Positions 35,316 through 44,459 of a stretch of 64,000 bases of DNA are shown here, piece after piece. Numbering within the stretch: position 1 is the first letter of the stretch; each line of letters begins with the position of its first letter. The notes beneath the pieces were generated by a model. It made no database searches. It was not told the origin of the DNA and worked only from the letters and a program-made list of their open reading frames with translations. This stretch comes from Gammaproteobacteria bacterium (GTDB lineage: Bacteria; Pseudomonadota; Gammaproteobacteria; Chromatiales; Chromatiaceae). A program made the position numbers and the translations under genes. Location of the stretch: positions 42,285-106,284 of the forward strand of contig RZZN01000004.1 of assembly GCA_009929855.1 (NCBI GenBank), written 5' to 3'.

Positions 35316-38023
35316 TGAGCTGAAGTCTCGCTGCTGGAACGGACGAACGACTCCGCGCGCGGCGCCTCGCCGACATCCGTGATGCGCTCTGCGCTTTCTT
35401 GTAATGTACTGATATCGATGAAAGTCGCAACTGCCCCTCGCCGCGCGTCGGATCCAATGGCATAGGGCAGGAGTCGTGACAGATAGACACGTCCATTGGC
35501 CGCTTGGATCTGACGCTGCAGCATCTCGCCACGGCCGATCGCCAGACGCAGCTCCTCGAGGAAGCGCGGATACCGCAAGAGATTGGTGAGATCATCGAGT
35601 GGCCGTCCCAGATCACCCTCGCGGACCTTGAACAAACTGGTGGCCTCGGGCGTGAAGCGAGTCAGATTCAAATCGGCATCGACAAAGATCGTGGCGATCT
35701 CAGCGGCCTTGGCCAAATTTTCGAGATCGACGTTCAAGCGATTGAGGATCTCGATCTTCTCCTGACTCTCGGCATTGAGCGTATAGAGTTCTTCATTGAC
35801 GGATTGCAGCTCTTCATTCGCGCTTTGCAACTCCTCGTTTGAAGCCATCAACTCCTCGTTGGTCGCCTGCAGCTCCTCGTTCGTGGTCTCCAGCTCCTCG
35901 ATCGTGGCCTGCAGGCTCTCGCGCGTCGCCCCAAGCTCGCGCTCCAATGACTCGATGCGCAGCGCGGTTTCGCGCTCAAGATCCAGGCCATGCAAGAGAT
36001 GGGGCGGGTTCATCGAGCCGCCCAGCGGCATCGTCTCCTGCGGCTCGAATGATAACAAGAGATGTGTCTCGTCCTCACCAAGCTCAAGCGGTCGCACCAC
36101 CAAGCGCACGCCGGGTTGGCCGCGCGCCGACGGGTCGAGCCGAATGATCTCCGAGCGCAGCGCGGAGCCACTGCGCGCACTTTTATGCAGCAATGCCTGG
36201 GCCACCGCGACCAGGGGCTGAGTGAGCAGCTTGGCGATGTCGAGGGTTGCGCTGCCCTCGGCGATGCGCAGATAGGCACCGACATCACCGAACACATGCA
36301 GCAGCTCGAGGCGCTGATTGAGCAGAAGGCTGGAGGGCGCGTAGCTGCGCACCAACAGGGCCTGACCGGCATCGATCACAGCGGCATCGCTGTTCGGCAT
36401 GCGCGCTCTCGGAGCCACATTGGGCGATACACCGCTCGCGACTGGCACGGCGTGCCTGCCCGCCCGTGGATCCAACGGCAGGGCGAGCGAGCGCAGGAGA
36501 CGATAGATCTTATGCTTGGAACTGAGGAGGGTGAAATCGGCCTGGCGATTGCCCAGGCTCTCACTGGAGCCGAGAAACAAGAATCCGCCCGGTGCAAGTG
36601 CATACTGGATCCGCCTCAACACCCGCTCCTGAGCCGATACATTGAGATAGATCAAAAGGTTGCGGCATGAGATCAGATTCATTCGAGTGAAGGGGGGATC
36701 GACCAAGAGATCATGCCGAGCAAAGACGATATGCTGACGAAGTGCGCCCTTGACCACGAAATGATGGCCCCGCCGCTCGAAAAAACGCTCCAGTCGAGCC
36801 GGAGAAAGCTCAGCTGTGATGGCCTCGGTAAACACGCCCGCGCTCGCCAGATCGACATGTTGCTGCTCCACATCCGTGGCGAACAGCTTGAAGCTCGGCC
36901 AGCGCCGCGCGCGGTCGCATGACTCGGTCAAGAGCATCGCAAGCGAATAGGCCTCCTCTCCAGTCGAGCTGCCCGCCACCCAGACACGCAGCGGTTGACC
37001 ATCGGTGCGCTCGGCGAGGATCGTCTTGATGGCCGTATCGCCGAGGATCTCGAAGGCCTCCGGATCACGAAAGAAACTGGTGACCGGGATCAGGATCTCG
37101 CGACGGAGGAGCGCCAGCTCGCCTGGATCATTGGCAAGCAGTGGGACATAACGGGTCAGATCTGGGACATGTCGCACCTGCATGCGCCGCTCGATGCGAC
37201 GCATCAGGGTCACCTCCTTGTACTCGCGAAAGTTTGGTCCACCCTGCCGCTGCAACAGGTGCAAGATCTCCTCGAAGGCATCCTCCGGGGCCATCACATC
37301 CACGCGTGTGGCGCCATCGGTCTGGCATGAAGGGGCTTGACGGATGTGCTCGACGATCCAGGGGGCGAGCGCCTCGGGTGGAAGTATGGCATCCACCAGG
37401 CCGGTGGCGATGACACTGCGGGGCATGCCATCGAAATGGGCGGTGTCTGGATCCTGGGCCAGCAGCACGCCCCCGGCGTCATTGATGGCCACAGCGCCGC
37501 GTGTCCCATCCGATCCAGTCCCCGACAGGACCACACCGATCGCGCGACTCCCGACCTCCTGGGCCAAGGATGAGAAAAAGAGGTCGATCGGCAAGTTGAG
37601 TCCACGCGGACGCTTGGGGCGGAGGCGCAAACACTCGCCCGCGACACTCATGAGGCTAGCCGGCGGAATGAGATACACCCGATTGGGCTCGATGCGCATC
37701 GCGTCCGCGACGGTCGACACCGGCATCGACGTATGGCGCGCCAACAAGCTCGCCATCATGCTCTTGTGATCGGGCGAGAGATGCTGAATCACCACATAGG
37801 CGGCACCGCTGTCGGCTGGCACGCCTGCGAAGAAGCGCTCGAGCGCGTCCAAGCCACCGGCCGAGGCGCCAAGCGCAACGACAGGGCCGGTGAAGCGCCC
37901 AATCGGCCGAGGACCATGGGAGGATTCCGCGGCGGCAATCCCGAGCGGCTCGTTCGATCCAGTGCTCACCAACCGCGGACCTTGGTGAGGATGCGCGAGC
38001 CCAGGCGACCGGCGACCAGGCAC
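35312..38023 (-). CDS. CheB-CheR fusion with coiled coil and PAS domain
   Basis: One polypeptide joins a CheB methylesterase (catalytic serine in [11 protein letters not shown], histidine in QHLSPDHKS, aspartate in GSGSDGTRG-like [10 protein letters not shown]), a CheR methyltransferase ([13 protein letters not shown] site, [17 protein letters not shown] [12 protein letters not shown]), a long Glu/Leu coiled coil made of repeated EELQxxNEEL units, and a PAS domain. Such fusions are usually sensory regulators outside classical chemotaxis; no che genes are nearby. The start GTG at 38023 follows GGAGG by 10 bases, but the frame is open to 38104 and GTG 37969 is also possible. It is translationally coupled to the downstream cyclase. 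Confidence 0.9.
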   Translation of the reverse strand: MPGRRSPGLAHPHQGPRLVSTGSNEPLGIAAAESSHGPRPIGRFTGPVVALGASAGGLDALERFFAGVPADSGAAYVVIQHLSPDHKSMMASLLARHTSMPVSTVADAMRIEPNRVYLIPPASLMSVAGECLRLRPKRPRGLNLPIDLFFSSLAQEVGSRAIGVVLSGTGSDGTRGAVAINDAGGVLLAQDPDTAHFDGMPRSVIATGLVDAILPPEALAPWIVEHIRQAPSCQTDGATRVDVMAPEDAFEEILHLLQRQGGPNFREYKEVTLMRRIERRMQVRHVPDLTRYVPLLANDPGELALLRREILIPVTSFFRDPEAFEILGDTAIKTILAERTDGQPLRVWVAGSSTGEEAYSLAMLLTESCDRARRWPSFKLFATDVEQQHVDLASAGVFTEAITAELSPARLERFFERRGHHFVVKGALRQHIVFARHDLLVDPPFTRMNLISCRNLLIYLNVSAQERVLRRIQYALAPGGFLFLGSSESLGNRQADFTLLSSKHKIYRLLRSLALPLDPRAGRHAVPVASGVSPNVAPRARMPNSDAAVIDAGQALLVRSYAPSSLLLNQRLELLHVFGDVGAYLRIAEGSATLDIAKLLTQPLVAVAQALLHKSARSGSALRSEIIRLDPSARGQPGVRLVVRPLELGEDETHLLLSFEPQETMPLGGSMNPPHLLHGLDLERETALRIESLERELGATRESLQATIEELETTNEELQATNEELMASNEELQSANEELQSVNEELYTLNAESQEKIEILNRLNVDLENLAKAAEIATIFVDADLNLTRFTPEATSLFKVREGDLGRPLDDLTNLLRYPRFLEELRLAIGRGEMLQRQIQAANGRVYLSRLLPYAIGSDARRGAVATFIDISTLQESAERITDVGEAPRAESFVRSSSETSAQ

Positions 38024-38499
38024 ATCATGATGTCCTCCGGGGCATGCCTCGATGACACCTGAATTGATCGTTCGCGGCACCGCCGTGACGGCTGAGATCG
38101 CCACGGCGCGCGCGGGCGAGCTCGGTCATGAACAGCCATCGCGATACGTCGAGTCAGTGGTCAGTGTGAGTCATCTCAACTGTAACGATGGATCCTGTCC
38201 ATTGGCGCACAGGGCAACCCGCCACTGAGGGGCTATAGTATCCTGTGACGATCGAGATGCAAGCCACCCCGATTCGACGGGGAATCGACACCGCGGTGTC
38301 CGACACGGGGACCCGTTGGAATCGGGTCGAGCAACCCGAGTCTCTCGGATGGGATGGCGCGCACTCGATTCTTGGAGGCGTGACGTGGCCAGGGCGCACG
38401 CAAGCGAACCCGGACGGGGCAACCGCAGACGGCATGCGGTGTCCACGTCGCACCACTCAGCTGAAGGCACTGGCAATCCGGAGTGCACTCTGACAGACC
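38024..38499. other. Divergent intergenic region with a perfect palindrome
   Basis: There is no supported gene in this 476-base stretch. It contains the 14-base perfect palindrome GACACCGCGGTGTC (38287-38300), which resembles a dimeric regulator site. A TATAGT element near 38233 could start a leader of about 260 bases for the phosphoesterase gene. Confidence 0.5.
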
Positions 38500-39504
38500 A
38501 TGTCGACCCATCACGACTCACGCCCAACCATCCTGCGTGAAACCGATATCACCGGTGCCGCGACGGATCTCTCCGGACTCTCGGCGCGTCTCGGCCGAAC
38601 ACATCTGCGTCAGCGGCTCGGTCTGGAGGAGGATCATGAGATCTTTGTGCTCAGACGTCCTGGAGCACACTTCTTCTACCCGGAAAATTGGTATTCACTG
38701 CATGGCTTGATTCGCGCCTGCCTGCGCCTGAGTGGACTCTACGGCCGCGCCCAACGCAACGCACGCAGCCCACGCGTGCGCCATCATCCGGTGGTGATCC
38801 CACGGCTTCCAGCGGTCTTCGAGGGCTACCGCATCCTCCAGCTGAGCGACCTCCATGTCGATATGGAGGTCGCCAACACTCATGCCATCGGCGAGTTGGT
38901 GCGCGATCTGGATTACGATCTGTGCGTTCTCACCGGCGATTATCGTGCGCGTACCCATGGTCCGATCGACCAGGTACTGACTGGCATGGGAACACTGCGA
39001 CTCCAACTCAAGGATCCCGTCTACGCGATCTTGGGCAATCATGACACCCTACGCTTGGTGCCCGGCCTGGAGGCGTTGGGGATCCGTTTCCTGCTCAACG
39101 AAACGGTCAGGATCGAGCGCGCGGGCCAATCCATTCATCTCGCTGGACTGGACGATGCCCATTACTATCAAGTCCACAACATCGACCGTGTCGCACGGGA
39201 GATCCCGGAGGATGGCGTCGCCATCCTGCTCTCGCACACCCCGGAGATCTACCGACTCGCGGCCCACGCGGGCTTCAGTCTGATGCTCAGCGGTCACACG
39301 CACGGCGGCCAGATCTGCCTGCCGGGCGGCATCCCGATCTTTTGGGACGCACGCTGCCCACGCGCCCTGGCCGCGGGTCCGTGGCGCTATGGGGATCTGC
39401 TCGGCTATACCTCGGTGGGTGCTGGTACCTCGGTGGTCAATGCCCGCATCAACTGTCTTCCCGAGGTGACCGTGCACGAGCTACGGCGGCACGCAAACGA
39501 CTGA
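38500..39504 (+). CDS. Calcineurin-type metallophosphoesterase
   Basis: The 334-residue protein has all metal-binding motifs of the family: SDLHVD, GDY, GNHD, SHTPE and SGHTHGGQ, spread from about residue 120 to 275. It resembles YaeI/YkoQ-type membrane-associated phosphoesterases, which act on lipid or sugar-nucleotide phosphates. The N-terminal 110 residues are unusual, with a basic segment but no clear signal peptide. The substrate is unknown. The 3' end overlaps the convergent CarS-like gene by 56 bases. Confidence 0.85.
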   Translation: MSTHHDSRPTILRETDITGAATDLSGLSARLGRTHLRQRLGLEEDHEIFVLRRPGAHFFYPENWYSLHGLIRACLRLSGLYGRAQRNARSPRVRHHPVVIPRLPAVFEGYRILQLSDLHVDMEVANTHAIGELVRDLDYDLCVLTGDYRARTHGPIDQVLTGMGTLRLQLKDPVYAILGNHDTLRLVPGLEALGIRFLLNETVRIERAGQSIHLAGLDDAHYYQVHNIDRVAREIPEDGVAILLSHTPEIYRLAAHAGFSLMLSGHTHGGQICLPGGIPIFWDARCPRALAAGPWRYGDLLGYTSVGAGTSVVNARINCLPEVTVHELRRHAND

Positions 39505-39952
39505 CCACAGGCATGAGGATGACATGCAGGAGGCCGAAGAAGACCACGATAAGAACGGCCTGGATGAGCGACAACCCGAGTGCACTCCGCACGAACACAA
39601 CCGCCATCAGCGCCTCTGGGATCTCGTCCAGCAGGTGCGCCGACTCACCTGGCGCGAGGCCCAAGCGGCGCTTGCTGAAGCTTGCGATCAGATCACCGAG
39701 CATCGCGCCGAGGGCGACGAGCAGACCGATCGACCAGGGCAGTGCCAGGAGCAGCGCCATGAGTGGCGTCGTGGTCAAGGCCGCGACCAGCCCACGCCAG
39801 GTCTTGGAGCGACCGAGCAGCGGGCGCCCATCACGCCAAGCGCGCCCTCCATCGAGCGGGTGGACGAACCGCGGGTCCAACAGGAGGCTCGCCAATACCG
39901 GCACGGCGTTCGCCCAGATCACCAATGCGAGGATCTGCAGACTCGTCGTCAT
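39449..39952 (-). CDS. CarS-like integral membrane CDP-alcohol synthase family protein
   Basis: The 167-residue protein has four or so hydrophobic helices and the motifs PLDGG, a KTWRGL stretch, GAMLGDLIASFSKRRLG and DEIPEAL, which match the CDP-archaeol synthase family (PF01864). In archaea that family activates unsaturated ether lipids with CTP; the bacterial members are uncharacterised as far as I know. It lies between suhB (19 bases away, same strand) and the convergent phosphoesterase, so it is probably transcribed with suhB. Confidence 0.7.
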   Translation of the reverse strand: MTTSLQILALVIWANAVPVLASLLLDPRFVHPLDGGRAWRDGRPLLGRSKTWRGLVAALTTTPLMALLLALPWSIGLLVALGAMLGDLIASFSKRRLGLAPGESAHLLDEIPEALMAVVFVRSALGLSLIQAVLIVVFFGLLHVILMPVVSRLRAAVARARSPREDS

Positions 39953-39971
39953 CGACGCGGCCGCATTCGCC

Positions 39972-40769
39972 TCAGGCCTGGAGATGTTCGGTGAGATGGG
40001 GTCTCAGGAGATCGAGCATCGCCGCATGGATCTTGAGGTTGCCGGCCACGAGATGACCAGTCTCCAGATGGCGCTTGCCGCCACTCAGATCGGAGACGGT
40101 CCCGCCGGCCTCGGTGATCAGGAGCACGCCGGCGGCACAATCCCAGATCGACAGACCCAGCTCCCAGAACCCATCGGTGCGCCCGGCAGCCACATAGGCC
40201 AGGTCGAGGGCGGCGGATCCGGGGCGACGCAATCCAGCCGTCGCGAGTGTCATCGCCTTGAACATCCCGAGGTAGCTGTCGATGTATCGATGATCACGAA
40301 ACGGAAAGCCGGTCCCGATCAAGGCCCCGTCGAGCGAGGCCCGGTTGGCGACGCGGATCCTCCGGTCATTGAGCTGGGCACCACGACCACGGGCCGCCGT
40401 GTAGAGTTCTTCGCGCAGCGGATCATAGACCACACCGCATTCCAGCTCATTCTTGTAGAGGAGCGCGATCGAGACGGCGAATTGTGGGAAACCATGCAGA
40501 TAATTGGTCGTGCCATCGAGTGGATCGATGATCCAACGATGATCGCCGCGACCCTGCGCGCCGCCTTCCTCGCCGAGGATGGCATGATCGGGAAAACGGG
40601 CGCGCAGCTCCTGCACGATCACGGCTTCGGCCGCGCGATCGATGTCGCTGACAAAATCGTTGCGCCCCTTTGATTCGATCTTGAGCGTGTCGATTCGGTC
40701 GACGTAGCGCAGCAGGAGCTTTCCGGCACTGCGCGCGGCGCGCATCGCGATATTGAGGGTTGGGTGCAT
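39972..40769 (-). CDS. suhB: Inositol-1-monophosphatase SuhB
   Basis: SuhB is a lithium-sensitive inositol monophosphatase-fold protein that also joins Nus-factor antitermination complexes on rRNA in E. coli. The 265 residues include the metal motifs GEEGG (about 67), IDPLDGTTNY (about 82) and WDCAAGVLLITEAGG (about 210). It diverges from trmJ, as in many gammaproteobacteria where suhB-trmJ-iscR is a conserved neighbourhood. Confidence 0.95.
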   Translation of the reverse strand: MHPTLNIAMRAARSAGKLLLRYVDRIDTLKIESKGRNDFVSDIDRAAEAVIVQELRARFPDHAILGEEGGAQGRGDHRWIIDPLDGTTNYLHGFPQFAVSIALLYKNELECGVVYDPLREELYTAARGRGAQLNDRRIRVANRASLDGALIGTGFPFRDHRYIDSYLGMFKAMTLATAGLRRPGSAALDLAYVAAGRTDGFWELGLSIWDCAAGVLLITEAGGTVSDLSGGKRHLETGHLVAGNLKIHAAMLDLLRPHLTEHLQA

Positions 40770-40803
40770 GAGAGACTGAAGCCTGCCCCTTTTGAAGAGT
40801 CAC

Positions 40804-40822
40804 CACCCCATCGCCTGGGGTG
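40804..40822. promoter_or_regulatory. Hairpin in the suhB/trmJ divergent region
   Basis: CACCCCA-TCGCC-TGGGGTG is a perfect 7-base-pair stem with a 5-base loop, 35 bases upstream of suhB. It may be an mRNA leader hairpin or a protein-binding site. No promoter hexamers are clear around it. Confidence 0.4.
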
Positions 40823-41007
40823 CGGCGAGCGGATGTGGCCGCGATGGCTTCGGATCGGCAGGCTCGACCACCCAACGCTCGCAACCGAGTCCGGCAAGGC
40901 GGATCGGCGGATCGGAGCCTCGCGACGTGCAGAAGGTCGTAGAATAACCGAAGCGCACGGCCGATCAAAGATTGACAACCCCGCGGCTTTCCAAAGAACC
41001 TGACAAG

Positions 41008-41823
41008 ATGATGACAGAGTCGACATCCATGGCGCTTGCACGCATTCGTTTCATCCTGGTCGAGCCGAGCCTCAGTGGCAATATCGGGGCTGTCGCCCGT
41101 GCTATGAAGACCATGGGACTCATGCGTCTGGAGCTGGTCGCGCCGCGGCAGCCAGTGGATGCCGAGGCCATGGCGCGGGCCTGTGGTGCCGACGATCTGC
41201 TGCAGCGTGCCGGGGTCCATGGCGAGCTGGCAAGCGCGATCGCCGACTGCCGACTGGTCATCGGCACGAGCGCGCGCCGCCGCACCCTTGACTGGCCGAC
41301 CCTGTCACCGACAGAGTGCGCCCGGCAGCTGCTGGAAGAGTCACGCGAGGGCGAGGTTGCCCTCCTGCTCGGTCGCGAGAGCAGCGGTCTCACCAACGAG
41401 GAGGTGGCGCGCTGTCAGTATCTGGTGCGGATTCCGACGAATCCGCACTTCAGCTCGCTCAATCTCGCCGCCGCCGCCCAGGTCTTCGCCTACGAGATCA
41501 GGCGCTGCTGGCTCGAGGAGCAGGCGAGCACGGCCGATCTCGACGCCGCGAACGCGCCTTCGGCGCACCCGACCCCATCGGAATCGGATCTCGCCACGAC
41601 CGAGGAGCTCGATGGCTTCCACCAGCATCTGGCCGAGACCTTGCGTGAGATCGGCTTCGCTGATCCCAGCCACTCCAAGAAGCTGCTGCTGCGGCTGCGT
41701 CATCTCTTCAACCGCGCGCGTCCCGACCGGGTCGAGATCAACATCCTCCGCGGCATCCTGAGCGCTGCTCAAGGGCGTCGATCAGCACGCGCGCGCACCG
41801 CTCAATCCGCGACCGCGGATTGA
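41008..41823 (+). CDS. trmJ: tRNA (cytidine/uridine-32-2'-O)-methyltransferase TrmJ
   Basis: TrmJ is a SPOUT-class enzyme that methylates ribose 32 in the anticodon loop. The knot motifs are visible: ILVEPSLSGNIGAVARAMKTMGL near the N-terminus, LLLGRESSGLTNEE, and IPTNPHFSSLNLAAAAQV. Length is about 271 residues. Two adjacent ATGs (41008, 41011) and one at 41029 compete, with no decisive ribosome-binding site. It precedes cysE by 33 bases, probably in the same transcript. Confidence 0.94.
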   Translation: MMTESTSMALARIRFILVEPSLSGNIGAVARAMKTMGLMRLELVAPRQPVDAEAMARACGADDLLQRAGVHGELASAIADCRLVIGTSARRRTLDWPTLSPTECARQLLEESREGEVALLLGRESSGLTNEEVARCQYLVRIPTNPHFSSLNLAAAAQVFAYEIRRCWLEEQASTADLDAANAPSAHPTPSESDLATTEELDGFHQHLAETLREIGFADPSHSKKLLLRLRHLFNRARPDRVEINILRGILSAAQGRRSARARTAQSATAD

Positions 41824-41856
41824 TCCGCGCAACCACCGAGACACCGAGAATTTCTG

Positions 41857-42672
41857 ATGTTGGCCCGACTGAGAGAGGATATCGACTGCATCTTCGAGCG
41901 TGACCCGGCGGCGCGTCACCGCTTCGAAATCGTCACGACCTACCCTGGACTGCATGCGATCATGGCGCACCGACTCGCGCATCGGCTCTGGCAACGCAAT
42001 CTCAAATGGCTTGCTCGGGTCTTGTCGAACCTGGCGCGCTTGCTGACCGGAATCGAAATCCATCCGGGTGCGATGATCGGGCGCCGTTTCTTCATCGACC
42101 ATGGTATGGGTGTCGTGATCGGTGAGACCGCGATCATCGGCGACGACTGCACCCTCTATCATGGTGTGACCCTCGGCGGGACCAGCTGGCAGAGAGGCAA
42201 GCGTCACCCGACACTCGGCCGCGACGTGGTGGTTGGCGCGGGGGCCAAGGTTCTCGGCCCCATCGCCATCGGCGATGGCGTTCGGATCGGCTCCAACGCG
42301 GTGGTCGTCAAGTCGGTTCCGCCGGGTGCAACCGTCGTCGGCGTGCCCGGCCGGGTCATCGAGCCAGCACCGGATGATGCGACTCGTCGGCGTGCCGACA
42401 CGGCCAAGCGGATCGGCTTCGACGCCTACGGCGCGACTCGTGATGCACCCGATCCGGTCGCCAATGCGATCAATCGCATGCTCGACCATATCCATCACAT
42501 GGACGCACGGCTGGAACAGATGTCATCCGCACTGGAGGCGCGCGGCATCATGAGACACTTCGAGCACGATGCGACCCTGGACGCGGTCGAGCTTCCCCCG
42601 GCGAGCGGCGCTGACACGCCCGCGGATGCCACGCAGGCGCACCCCTCCCAAGCCAATCCTCCGCCCGCTTAA
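41857..42672 (+). CDS. cysE: Serine O-acetyltransferase CysE
   Basis: CysE makes O-acetylserine, the acceptor for sulfide in cysteine synthesis. The 271 residues have a helical N-terminal part and a left-handed beta-helix of hexapeptide repeats with the active-site histidines in [11 protein letters not shown] and [10 protein letters not shown]. The C-terminal 70 residues form a long extension rich in Ala and Pro that most short CysE forms lack. The stop touches the iscR promoter. The trmJ-cysE-iscR order is common in gammaproteobacteria. Confidence 0.94.
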   Translation: MLARLREDIDCIFERDPAARHRFEIVTTYPGLHAIMAHRLAHRLWQRNLKWLARVLSNLARLLTGIEIHPGAMIGRRFFIDHGMGVVIGETAIIGDDCTLYHGVTLGGTSWQRGKRHPTLGRDVVVGAGAKVLGPIAIGDGVRIGSNAVVVKSVPPGATVVGVPGRVIEPAPDDATRRRADTAKRIGFDAYGATRDAPDPVANAINRMLDHIHHMDARLEQMSSALEARGIMRHFEHDATLDAVELPPASGADTPADATQAHPSQANPPPA

Positions 42673-42701
42673 TTGATCAACCTACTCAGGTACCGTATCA
42701 T
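42673..42701 (+). promoter_or_regulatory. iscR promoter with possible IscR-type operator
   Basis: TTGATC (42673-42678), a 17-base spacer and TATCAT (42696-42701) make a good promoter starting directly after the cysE stop. The spacer contains TACTCAGGTA, resembling one half of the 4Fe-4S IscR (type 1) operator seen at isc promoters, which would allow autorepression. Confidence 0.55.
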
Positions 42702-42735
42702 CTTGTCGATCAATCAAGAAGGAGCATACGACACC

Positions 42736-43221
42736 GTGAGACTGACGACGAAAGGGCGTTACGCCGTAACCGCGATGCTCGACCTGGCGATTCATCAAGA
42801 TCTGGGTCCAATCGCCTTGGCCGATATCGCTCAGCGTCAGGGAATTTCTTTATCCTATCTGGAGCAGCTGTTCGCCAAGCTGCGCCGCCGTGCACTCGTC
42901 ACCAGCGTGCGCGGTCCGGGTGGGGGCTACAACCTTGCACGCCAGGCCGCTGAGATCTATATCGCCGAAGTGATCGCGGCGGTGGACGAGAACGTGGATA
43001 CGACGCGCTGTGGCGGTACCCAGAACTGCCAAAACGACGGTCCCTGCCTGACACACGACCTTTGGCAAGATCTGAGCGATCGGATCTACGATTATCTCAA
43101 CCGCATCAGCCTTCAACAGCTCGTCGACCGACAACATGGCCACAACGGGTCGCGCGCACCAGCCGCCTGCACTGCCATCGATGTCAAATTGGGCGTGCGA
43201 CGTCTCCCAGCCAATGCCTGA
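42736..43221 (+). CDS. iscR: Iron-sulfur cluster regulator IscR
   Basis: IscR is an Rrf2-family winged-helix repressor/activator that binds a 2Fe-2S cluster and senses Fe-S demand. The N-terminus [18 protein letters not shown], the recognition region [27 protein letters not shown] and the ligand cysteines at about 92, 98 and 104 with the nearby histidine are all present, so it should be cluster-competent. The start is GTG 42736 with AAGGAG 11 bases upstream. Length is 161 residues. Unexpectedly, iscS, iscU and iscA do not follow. Confidence 0.95.
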   Translation: MRLTTKGRYAVTAMLDLAIHQDLGPIALADIAQRQGISLSYLEQLFAKLRRRALVTSVRGPGGGYNLARQAAEIYIAEVIAAVDENVDTTRCGGTQNCQNDGPCLTHDLWQDLSDRIYDYLNRISLQQLVDRQHGHNGSRAPAACTAIDVKLGVRRLPANA

Positions 43222-43383
43222 TCGGTGATGCTGGCGGCCCCTTGCGCACTGATCGGCGCTCTGACACACCACAGCCCACGATCGACAAAGACGCCCGTGT
43301 TCAGCGAGTGACTTGCGTCGCACGGTCGGAACGCACTAGCATCATGGTATCGCTCGTCGCATTTCGTTCGAGGCGAACCGCGA

Positions 43384-43989
43384 TTGGATATCATCCCTGT
43401 TGATTCGAGCGCTGTTCCGAATTATTTCGCTCTCTTTGACTTGCCGGTTTGCTTCGAGATCGATGCTGCCTGGCTTGCGGAGCGCTATCGAGCCCTCGTC
43501 GACACCAGTCCGGACGAGAGTCGTCCAGCCGGGCCGGATCCGGATGTGTCATTTCCCGAGCCGGCCACGGCCGAGCTTGCAACCGCCTATCAAACCCTCG
43601 CCGACCCAATCGCCCGAGCGAGCCATCTTCTTGATCTTTTGACCCCATCAAGAACACTAGCCGAGGACGGATGCGCTGTGCTGAGCGGGTTCCTGATGGC
43701 TCAAATCGAGATGCGCGAGAGCCTCACCGAAGCCGCCAACAGCCCGGATCCGCTCACTGCCGTCGCAACCATCCTCACCGAGCTCGCCGAGCAAGGGGCA
43801 TCACTGGCGAAACAGTTGGAGCATCTACTTGCTCGACCCACTCCCGAGAGCCTTGGTGCCGCGCGCGCGGTCCTGCGCCAGATCGAGTTCATCGGGAGCT
43901 GTCGGCGCGACGCCGAGTGCCGCCGCGCTCTGCTCTCGATCAACCAACCTGATGGCGCGGATGATCCAACTCGATCGTGCCCGCGATGA
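43384..43989 (+). CDS. HscB-like co-chaperone with degenerate HPD motif
   Basis: HscB is the J-domain partner of HscA that delivers IscU for Fe-S transfer. Here YFALFDLP, AYQTLADPIARASHLLDLL and the C-terminal FLMAQIEMRESL match HscB, but the HPD tripeptide that activates the Hsp70 is SPD (residues 42-44) and the following helix is shortened with a proline-rich insert. ATPase stimulation is therefore doubtful, while IscU-type binding through the C-terminal domain may remain. Length is 201 residues. The start TTG 43384 follows GAGG. It lies 162 bases after iscR, with no iscSUA, hscA or fdx nearby. Confidence 0.82.
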   Translation: MDIIPVDSSAVPNYFALFDLPVCFEIDAAWLAERYRALVDTSPDESRPAGPDPDVSFPEPATAELATAYQTLADPIARASHLLDLLTPSRTLAEDGCAVLSGFLMAQIEMRESLTEAANSPDPLTAVATILTELAEQGASLAKQLEHLLARPTPESLGAARAVLRQIEFIGSCRRDAECRRALLSINQPDGADDPTRSCPR

Positions 43990-44030
43990 CGCGGGCACGA
44001 TCGATCCCGGCAGCCCCTGCAACCACTCGT

Positions 44031-44459
44031 TCAGCATTGCTCCCACGGCAAACCGTGGAAACGCCAGCCGCCGACGGTGCTGCGCTGATGATGCTCGTTG
44101 AGATCGCCCTCGAATCCCTCCTCGACGTGATAGACCGCCTTAAAACCAGATTGAAGTAGGGCTTTCCCAGCCTCGAGCGAGCGCTTGCCGCTGCGGCAGA
44201 TCAAGATCACAGGCGCGCAAGGCCCATCAGGCTCGCAAACCGCACCACCCAGTAGCAGCTTGCGAATCTCGGTCACGAACTCGGGGTTGACGACCCAATC
44301 GGGCTCATCGATCCAAGGCACATGCACCGCCCCCTTGGGGTGTCCAACGAAGAGGAACTCCATCGAGGAGCGAATATCCACGAGCACGGCTTGAGGGAAC
44401 TCTTCGAGCATCGCGAAGGCCTCTTGCGGTGATAGCGGTTTAGGATGTTGTTGACTCAT
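44031..44459 (-). CDS. Single-domain rhodanese-like sulfurtransferase
   Basis: The 142-residue rhodanese fold carries the active-site cysteine in LICRSGKRS, which can hold a persulfide. Upstream landmarks are AVLVDIRSSMEFLFVGHPKGAVHVPW. There is no signal peptide, so it is cytoplasmic. The start ATG 44459 has GGAG 10 bases upstream; a longer frame to 44597 is not family-like. It is convergent with the HscB-like gene. In a sulfur oxidiser it may feed sulfur transfer, but no specific partner is adjacent. Confidence 0.88.
   Translation of the reverse strand: MSQQHPKPLSPQEAFAMLEEFPQAVLVDIRSSMEFLFVGHPKGAVHVPWIDEPDWVVNPEFVTEIRKLLLGGAVCEPDGPCAPVILICRSGKRSLEAGKALLQSGFKAVYHVEEGFEGDLNEHHQRSTVGGWRFHGLPWEQC

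Noticed and set aside
38199..38280. Resemblance to the start of a GEMM-I cyclic-di-GMP riboswitch (CGCACAGGGCAACC)
   Set aside because: The downstream conserved halves and closing stem could not be found, and a promoter-like TATAGT lies just after it, which would place the motif upstream of the transcript. The match covers only about a dozen bases.
43222..43383. Possible remnant of iscS between iscR and the HscB-like gene
   Set aside because: The 162 bases contain no desulfurase motif in any frame that I can recognise.
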